Shown: piece by piece, positions 59,506-64,000 of the stretch
How positions within the stretch are numbered: the first letter of the stretch is position 1
Layout: every line of letters starts with the position of its first letter
Origin: Leifsonia sp. AG29
Lineage (GTDB): Bacteria; Actinomycetota; Actinomycetes; Actinomycetales; Microbacteriaceae
Assembly (NCBI RefSeq): GCF_009765225.1
Contig: NZ_VMSF01000001.1
Coordinates: 248,001 to 312,000 of the forward strand
Direction: 5' to 3'
Length of the DNA stretch: 64,000 nucleotides
Notes under the pieces: generated by a model
Told to the model about the DNA's origin: nothing
Databases searched by the model: none
The model's input: only the letters and a program-made list of their open reading frames with translations
Position numbers and translations under genes: made by a program

Positions 59506-59541
59506 AGAAGCCCGGAGCCGGCGGACCGGCTCCGGGCTTCT
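59506..59541. terminator. Strong bidirectional terminator
   Basis: AGAAGCCCGGAGCCGG (59506-59521) and CCGGCTCCGGGCTTCT (59526-59541) form a perfect 16-base stem with a CGGA loop, between the convergent genes ending at 59452 and 59565. TTCTCGC trails on the plus strand. Confidence 0.9.
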
Positions 59542-59564
59542 CGCTGTCTCAGGCGAGCGCGGGC

Positions 59565-59846
59565 TCAGGCGAGTGCGCCGATGGCGAAGCTCACACCGCC
59601 CTGGTCGTCGACCGACGCGTCGAGGACCTTGTCGTCGAGCGCCACCGCTGCGCCCGGCTCGAGGAAGAGGCGCGCGCCTCCCGACTCGACGACCTGGTCG
59701 GCCGGGTCGGGGGTGGCGGCCACCTCCGCCGCGAAGGCCGTGTGCTCCGGGTTGCTGCTGCTGATCCGCAGGCCAGCGTCGTCTTGCGGTGCCTGCTCCG
59801 TCAGTGTCTTGACGATCGTGCTGGCGTTCTCCGTGAGGGTGAGCAT
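59565..59846 (-). CDS. HesB/IscA-like protein lacking the cluster cysteines
   Basis: The 93-residue protein has the A-type (HesB/IscA) layout: MLTLTENASTIVKTLTEQ, GLRISSSNPEHTAFAAEV and DQVVESGGARLFLEPGAAVALDDKVLDA-like strands. The three Cys that bind iron-sulphur clusters are all missing and the protein contains no Cys. It is probably not a cluster carrier. Cys-less paralogues of this kind occur in actinobacteria with unknown role. GGAAGGAGAGC lies four bases before the ATG. Confidence 0.8.
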   Translation of the reverse strand: MLTLTENASTIVKTLTEQAPQDDAGLRISSSNPEHTAFAAEVAATPDPADQVVESGGARLFLEPGAAVALDDKVLDASVDDQGGVSFAIGALA

Positions 59847-59968
59847 GCGCTCTCCTTCCGTTCGATTGCTCAGGAGCCGTCCACGATTCCGCGCTCAGGC
59901 GGAACCCGCAACCCTCGCTCCCGTCATTGCCAGGGAACACTCACGTGGCACTCACCCGGCGGTACGGC

Positions 59969-60511
59969 TCACTCGAACGCGGCGAGGAGCTCCCGGTTGA
60001 ATGCCGGGATGTCGTCCGGCTTGCGCGACGAGATCAGCGTGAACGGACCGTCGTCCACCACGACCTCCTCGTCCACCCATGTGGCGCCCGCGTTCCGATA
60101 GTCGGTCTGGAGGCTCGGCCAGCTGGTCAGGGTGCGCCCGTCGACGACGCCCGCCTCGACGAGCACCCAGCCGCCGTGGCAGATCACCGCGATCGGCTTG
60201 CCGGCGTCGGCGAACGCCTTCACCAGCGACACCGCTTCGGGGAACATCCGGACCTGGTCGCCGTTGGCCACACCTCCCGGGAGCACCAGCCCGTCGTACT
60301 GGGAGGCGTCCGCCTGGTCGAGCGTCACGTCCACTTGGAAGGTGTCGGCCGGGGTCAGGTGGTTGAAGGCCTGGACCTCGCCCGCGTCCTTCGAGATCAG
60401 CTTCGCGGTCCCGCCAGCCTCGGTGATCGCCTGCCACGGGCCGGTCAGCTCCGCCTGCTCGATGCCCTCGGGGCCGACCAGGAAAGCGATCGTCTTGTCA
60501 TTCACTGCCAT
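59969..60511 (-). CDS. DJ-1/PfpI-family protein (YhbO/PfpI type)
   Basis: The 180-residue protein has IAFLVGPEGIEQAELTGPW, YDGLVLPGGVANGDQVRM and the nucleophile elbow IAVICHGGWVLVEAG (Cys-His). It ends with ISSRKPDDIPAFNREL as in PfpI/YhbO proteins. These act on glyoxal-type damage or as general stress proteins; direct peptidase activity is doubtful. GGAGAACTACAC precedes the ATG. It is divergent from the aldo/keto reductase by 57 bases; both may handle reactive carbonyls. Confidence 0.9.
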   Translation of the reverse strand: MAVNDKTIAFLVGPEGIEQAELTGPWQAITEAGGTAKLISKDAGEVQAFNHLTPADTFQVDVTLDQADASQYDGLVLPGGVANGDQVRMFPEAVSLVKAFADAGKPIAVICHGGWVLVEAGVVDGRTLTSWPSLQTDYRNAGATWVDEEVVVDDGPFTLISSRKPDDIPAFNRELLAAFE

Positions 60512-60568
60512 GTGTAGTTCTCCTTCCGTGCTCCCAGCTGTACGCCGCGGCCGCGGGAGAATGAACCC

Positions 60569-61393
60569 ATGACAACCATTCCGCAGGTCACTCTCAACGA
60601 CGGCAATGCCATCCCTCAGCTCGGCTTCGGCGTGTACAAGATCCCCGAGGACCAGACACCGGAGGCGGTGCTCGCCGCGCTGGAGGCGGGCTACCGGCAC
60701 ATCGACACGGCCGCCTTCTACGGGAACGAGCGCGGAGTGGGCGAAGGGATCCGGCGCAGCGGCCTCGACCGCGGCGACGTCTTCGTGACGAGCAAGGTCT
60801 GGTGGACCGAGAACGGCTACGACTCGACCCTCCGCTCGTTCGACGCGAGCCTCGAGCGACTCGGCTTCGACACCATCGACCTCTTCCTCATCCACTGGCC
60901 CGCACCGCGCAGCGACAAGTACGTCGAGACGTGGCGTGCGCTCGAACGGGTTCACGAGGAGGGGCGGGCCCGCTCGATCGGGGTCGCCAACTTCCACACG
61001 CACCACCTCGAGCGCCTCGCCCGCGAGACCGCCACCGTGCCCGTCGTCAACCAGGTCGAGCTGCACCCGTGGCTGCCCCAGGCGGGGGTGCGGAGGTACG
61101 ACGCCGCGCACGGCATCGCGACGGAGGCATGGTCGCCGCTGGCCCGCGGCAGGATCCTGCAGGACCCGACCCTCGAGCGGGTCGCATCCAAGCACGGCGT
61201 GACCCCGGCACAGGTGGTGATCCGCTGGGAACTGCAGCTCGGCGTGATCGTCATCCCCAAGTCGACGACCCCCGAGCGGATCCGCCAGAACATCGACGTC
61301 TTCGGCTTCGAGCTCGACGGCGACGACCTCGACGCCATCGCGGCCCTTGAGACCGGCGAGCGAACCGGCAAGGACCCGGACGACCTCGGCTGA
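60569..61393 (+). CDS. Aldo/keto reductase
   Basis: The 274-residue TIM-barrel enzyme has the family tetrad: Asp in HIDTAAFYGNERGVG, Tyr in FYGNE, Lys in VTSKVWW and His in LFLIHWP. NADPH-site residues VIPKSTTPERIRQNIDVF complete it. It belongs to the AKR5-like group (2,5-diketo-gluconate / methylglyoxal reductases) by pattern. The physiological substrate is unknown. It is divergent from the DJ-1 gene and convergent with oligopeptidase B. Confidence 0.92.
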   Translation: MTTIPQVTLNDGNAIPQLGFGVYKIPEDQTPEAVLAALEAGYRHIDTAAFYGNERGVGEGIRRSGLDRGDVFVTSKVWWTENGYDSTLRSFDASLERLGFDTIDLFLIHWPAPRSDKYVETWRALERVHEEGRARSIGVANFHTHHLERLARETATVPVVNQVELHPWLPQAGVRRYDAAHGIATEAWSPLARGRILQDPTLERVASKHGVTPAQVVIRWELQLGVIVIPKSTTPERIRQNIDVFGFELDGDDLDAIAALETGERTGKDPDDLG

Positions 61394-61437
61394 CCGCGGC
61401 GGCGTCTCCCGCCCGTCCGCAAGGGCGCAGAAACGCC

Positions 61438-63594
61438 CTACTCGCCCGAGGGGTGCGCCCCCACCACGTCGAGCAGCCACGCGAGCGCGAAGGCCCGCTC
61501 GCGCCACGCGGCGTACCGGCCCGAGACGCCGCCGTGACCGGCCGCCATCTCGATCTTCAGGAGCGCGTCGGCCTGAGCGACGTCCCGCAGCTTGGCGACC
61601 CACTTCGCCGGTTCGACGTAGAGCACGCGCGTGTCGTTGAGGCTCGTGATCGCGAGGATCCGCGGATACGGGTGCGGGTGCACGTTCTCGAGGGGCGAGT
61701 ACGACTTCATGTAGAAGTACACGTCCTCGTCGTGCAGCGGGTCGCCCCATTCGTCCCACTCGATCACCGTGAGGGGCAGGCTCGGGTCGAGGATGCTCGT
61801 CAGCGGATCGACGAACGGCACCTCGGCCAGCACGCCCGCGAAGGTCCGCGGAGCGAGATTCGCCACGGCGCCCATGAGCAGCCCGCCGGCACTCCCGCCC
61901 TGAGCGGCGAGCCGGTCGGGGCTCGTCCAGCCCTGGTCGACCAGGTGCCGGGCGGCCGCCACGAAGTCGGTGAACGTGTTCTTCTTGTGGAGCTTCTTGC
62001 CGTGCTCGTACCAGAGCCTCCCGAGCTCGCCGCCGCCGCGGACGTGCGCGATCGCGAAGACGACGCCGCGGTCGAGGAGGCTGAGGCGCGGGATGCTGAA
62101 GGACGGATCCATGCTCGCCTCGTACGAGCCGTACCCGTAGAGCACGAGCGGGGCCGGCTCGCCCGGGGTGACGAGGTCGCGGCGGTAGACGAGCGATACG
62201 GGGATCCTGGTCCCGTCGGACGCGACGGCCCATTCGCGCCGCTGCGCGAAGAGCTCGGGGTCGAACTCGCCGAGCACGGGCTGCTGCTTCCGGAGGTGCA
62301 GCTCGCCGGTGCGGACGTCGTAGTCGTAGACGCTCGACGGGGTCACGAAGCTGCCGTATCCCAGACGGAGGTACGGCTGCTCCCACTCCGGGTTGCCGCG
62401 GAGCCCGACGGTGAACAGTTCCTCCTCGAAGGGGAGCTCGTGCAGCGTGTCGTCAGCAGCAGCGCCGGCACCGCCTTCGGCCGCCGCGCCCTCGGGCAGG
62501 CGCGCGACCGCCACCCGGGTCATGCCCTCGCGGCGGTATTCGAGCGCGACGAAGTCGCGGAACGCGTCGACTCCCTCCAGGCGCACGGCGGGGTCGTGGG
62601 GGAGGAGCGTGCGACGCGGCCCCTCCGGGTCGTCGGCGGCGACGCTCACCAGCTCGAAGTTCACGGCGCCGTCGTTGTGCACGATGAGGAGGCGGTCGCG
62701 GCCGCCCACGACGACGTGCTCGATGTCGTACTCGACCCCCTCCTTGCGCGGCCAGACGACGCGGAACTCGCCCGTGGGGTCGTCGGAGCGCAGCAGCCGG
62801 CTCTCGCTCGTGACGTTCGACCCGGCCTCGATCACCAGGTACCGGCGGCTGCGGGTGAGCCCGACCCCGATCCAGTACCGCTCGTCGGGCTCGTGGAACA
62901 CCTGCGCATCGGCGGTCCCCGGCCCGTCGCCCACCCGGTGCCGCCAGACGGTGTCCGGTCGCCACGACTCGTCGACGGTCGTGTAGAAGATGTATTCGCC
63001 GGTCTGGTCGAACAGGGCGCCGGACGCCGTTCCCGCGATCTCGTCCGGGAACACGGCACCGTCGTCCGTCAGGGACCGGACACGCAGCGTGTACCGTTCG
63101 TCGCCCTCCGTGTCGACCGCGTAGAGCAGCCGCGTGCCGTCGGCGCTGACGTCGAAACTGCCGAGCGCGTAGAACTCGTGCCCCTCCGCCTCCGCGTTGT
63201 CGTCGAGCAGGACCTGCTCGCCGGGCAGACCCTCCCGCTGCGCCTGCTCGTCGAGCGACGGAGGCGTCCAATCGTCGGGGGCCGCGATCGGGGCGCGGCA
63301 GTGGATGCCGTACTGCTTCCCCTCCACGGTCCGCGTGTAGTACCACCACTCGCCCTCGCGGGTGGGGACGCTCAGGTCCGTCTCGCGCGTCCGGGCCTTG
63401 ATCTCGTCGAAGATCTGCTCGCGTAGCAGTGCCAGGTGCTCGGTCCTCGCGTTCGTGTACGCGTTCTCCTCGTGGAGGTGCGCGATGACGGCGGGGTCGT
63501 CCTTCTCGCGCATCCACTCGTAGTCGTCGACGTAGACATCGCCGTGGTGGGCGCGCGCGACGGGGTGCTTCGGTGCGGTGGGCGGGGTGAGCAT
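61438..63594 (-). CDS. ptrB: Oligopeptidase B (S9A serine peptidase)
   Basis: The 718-residue peptidase has an N-terminal propeller, starting DDYEWMREKDDPAVIAHL. The catalytic domain carries Ser in AAQGGSAGGLLMGA (~563), Asp in ITSLNDTRVLYVEP (~650) and His in AAGHGGVSGRY (~688). It cleaves after basic residues in short peptides in the cytosol. Length is normal for the family. An Ala/Gly-rich insert (~370) is a minor variation. ATG at 63594. It is followed by no obvious terminator before the convergent reductase. Confidence 0.93.
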   Translation of the reverse strand: MLTPPTAPKHPVARAHHGDVYVDDYEWMREKDDPAVIAHLHEENAYTNARTEHLALLREQIFDEIKARTRETDLSVPTREGEWWYYTRTVEGKQYGIHCRAPIAAPDDWTPPSLDEQAQREGLPGEQVLLDDNAEAEGHEFYALGSFDVSADGTRLLYAVDTEGDERYTLRVRSLTDDGAVFPDEIAGTASGALFDQTGEYIFYTTVDESWRPDTVWRHRVGDGPGTADAQVFHEPDERYWIGVGLTRSRRYLVIEAGSNVTSESRLLRSDDPTGEFRVVWPRKEGVEYDIEHVVVGGRDRLLIVHNDGAVNFELVSVAADDPEGPRRTLLPHDPAVRLEGVDAFRDFVALEYRREGMTRVAVARLPEGAAAEGGAGAAADDTLHELPFEEELFTVGLRGNPEWEQPYLRLGYGSFVTPSSVYDYDVRTGELHLRKQQPVLGEFDPELFAQRREWAVASDGTRIPVSLVYRRDLVTPGEPAPLVLYGYGSYEASMDPSFSIPRLSLLDRGVVFAIAHVRGGGELGRLWYEHGKKLHKKNTFTDFVAAARHLVDQGWTSPDRLAAQGGSAGGLLMGAVANLAPRTFAGVLAEVPFVDPLTSILDPSLPLTVIEWDEWGDPLHDEDVYFYMKSYSPLENVHPHPYPRILAITSLNDTRVLYVEPAKWVAKLRDVAQADALLKIEMAAGHGGVSGRYAAWRERAFALAWLLDVVGAHPSGE

Positions 63595-63603
63595 GCCTTC
63601 AGG

Positions 63604-64000
63604 CTACCGGGCGCCTCCGCGGCTCCTCGTGCTGCTCCCGCGCCGTGCGGGGACGACCGGGTGCGCTCCGGTGTAGCCCTCGCGCTCCTTCGCGATCGCC
63701 ATGATCCGCGAGCGCTGCGCGTACCAGCCGAGCACGAGCAGCGGGATGATGACGACGAGCGAGGCCACGGTGAAGGTCCCGGTCGGGTAGTCGAACGCCA
63801 TGAGCACGAGCACCGAGGCGAGGAAGGCGAGCGTCAGCCACGCGGTGAACGGCGCGCCGAAGAGCCGGAACGCCGGCCGCTCCATCCGCCCGGTCAGCGC
63901 CCACCGGCGCAGCTGCATCTGGCAGAGGACGATCATGCCCCAGCTCGTGATGATCCCGAGGGAGGCGACGTTGAGCACGATGTTGAACGCCTGCTCGGGC
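63604..64000 (-). CDS. Amino-acid permease (APC family), C-terminal part
   Basis: Only the last ~131 residues are inside the window. They contain two or three helices (VLNVASLGIITSWGMIVLCQM, WLTLAFLASVLVLMAFDYP, VASLVVIIPLLVLGWYAQR) and the loop MQLRRWALTGRMERPAFRLFG. That pattern is typical of the C-terminus of GABA/asparagine/aromatic amino-acid permeases. The frame continues past position 64000. It lies 10 bases upstream of the oligopeptidase start in no shared reading, so peptide breakdown and amino-acid uptake genes are adjacent on the same strand. Confidence 0.8.
   Translation of the reverse strand, partial: PEQAFNIVLNVASLGIITSWGMIVLCQMQLRRWALTGRMERPAFRLFGAPFTAWLTLAFLASVLVLMAFDYPTGTFTVASLVVIIPLLVLGWYAQRSRIMAIAKEREGYTGAHPVVPARRGSSTRSRGGAR

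Overview
The window is high-GC DNA with short intergenic gaps, many ATGA/GTGA gene overlaps and frequent GTG starts. Together with gene content (TreYZ/GlgX, an EssC-containing locus, actinobacterial Asp23/AmaP and CsbD genes) this points to an actinobacterium, most likely Microbacteriaceae (Leifsonia-like). The genus is an inference from gene style and was not tested by a search.

Layout. 0-5.9 kb: a broken alpha/beta-hydrolase remnant, a PAP2 phosphatase, a divergent TetR / DHA2 efflux pump pair with two matching operators, MarR, and two membrane or secreted proteins. 6.0-10.5 kb: PHP-domain protein, RibD-like reductase, short UvrA-like ATPase, GNAT. 10.6-17.7 kb: glycogen-to-trehalose operon treY-treZ-glgX ending in a Ser/Thr kinase gene coupled to glgX. 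17.8-22.6 kb: CsbD protein, GlxA-type regulator, small membrane proteins, quinone-reductase-like enzyme, dienelactone hydrolase. 22.73-22.80 kb: tRNA-Arg(ACG) with a strong terminator.

23.1-37.0 kb is the most interesting part: a complete Firmicutes-style type VII secretion locus (T7SSb) instead of the mycobacterial ESX type. The order is esxA-essA-esaB-essB-essC, then DUF4176, two small helical LXG partners, an LXG toxin with a glycine-zipper tip, and a polytopic immunity candidate. These are followed by a second orphan toxin tip, a second immunity paralogue and two DUF5085 proteins, with esaA convergent. The tip-immunity unit is duplicated. The 3' halves of the two immunity genes are nearly identical while their 5' halves differ. 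From about 30 to 35 kb the GC content is visibly lower than in the flanks.

37.2-45.7 kb: homoprotocatechuate meta-cleavage pathway (hpaD, hpaE, GntR regulator, an hpaG-type FAH domain fused to an RraA-like domain, hpaI, hpaH) facing a single-component FAD aromatic hydroxylase. 45.7-49.7 kb: an ECF sigma factor with two Asp23-related genes, divergent from an asp23/DUF2273/amaP-type envelope-stress operon ending in csbD. 49.8-55.1 kb: IclR regulator, SRPBCC protein, an SDR gene interrupted by an amber stop, membrane protein, DUF302-like protein, Hsp20 divergent from MerR, and a RibD-like reductase. 55.2-58.9 kb: heterodimeric ABC exporter, followed by two tandem REP-like palindromes. 59.2-64 kb: small conserved proteins, DJ-1/PfpI protein, aldo/keto reductase, oligopeptidase B and the 3' end of an amino-acid permease cut by the window edge.

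No stretch longer than about 300 bases lacks a gene. The longest gaps (22845-23092, 58890-59167, 13491-13711, 36995-37198, 4011-4212) are described under the neighbouring features. No rRNA, CRISPR array, integrase or transposase was seen.
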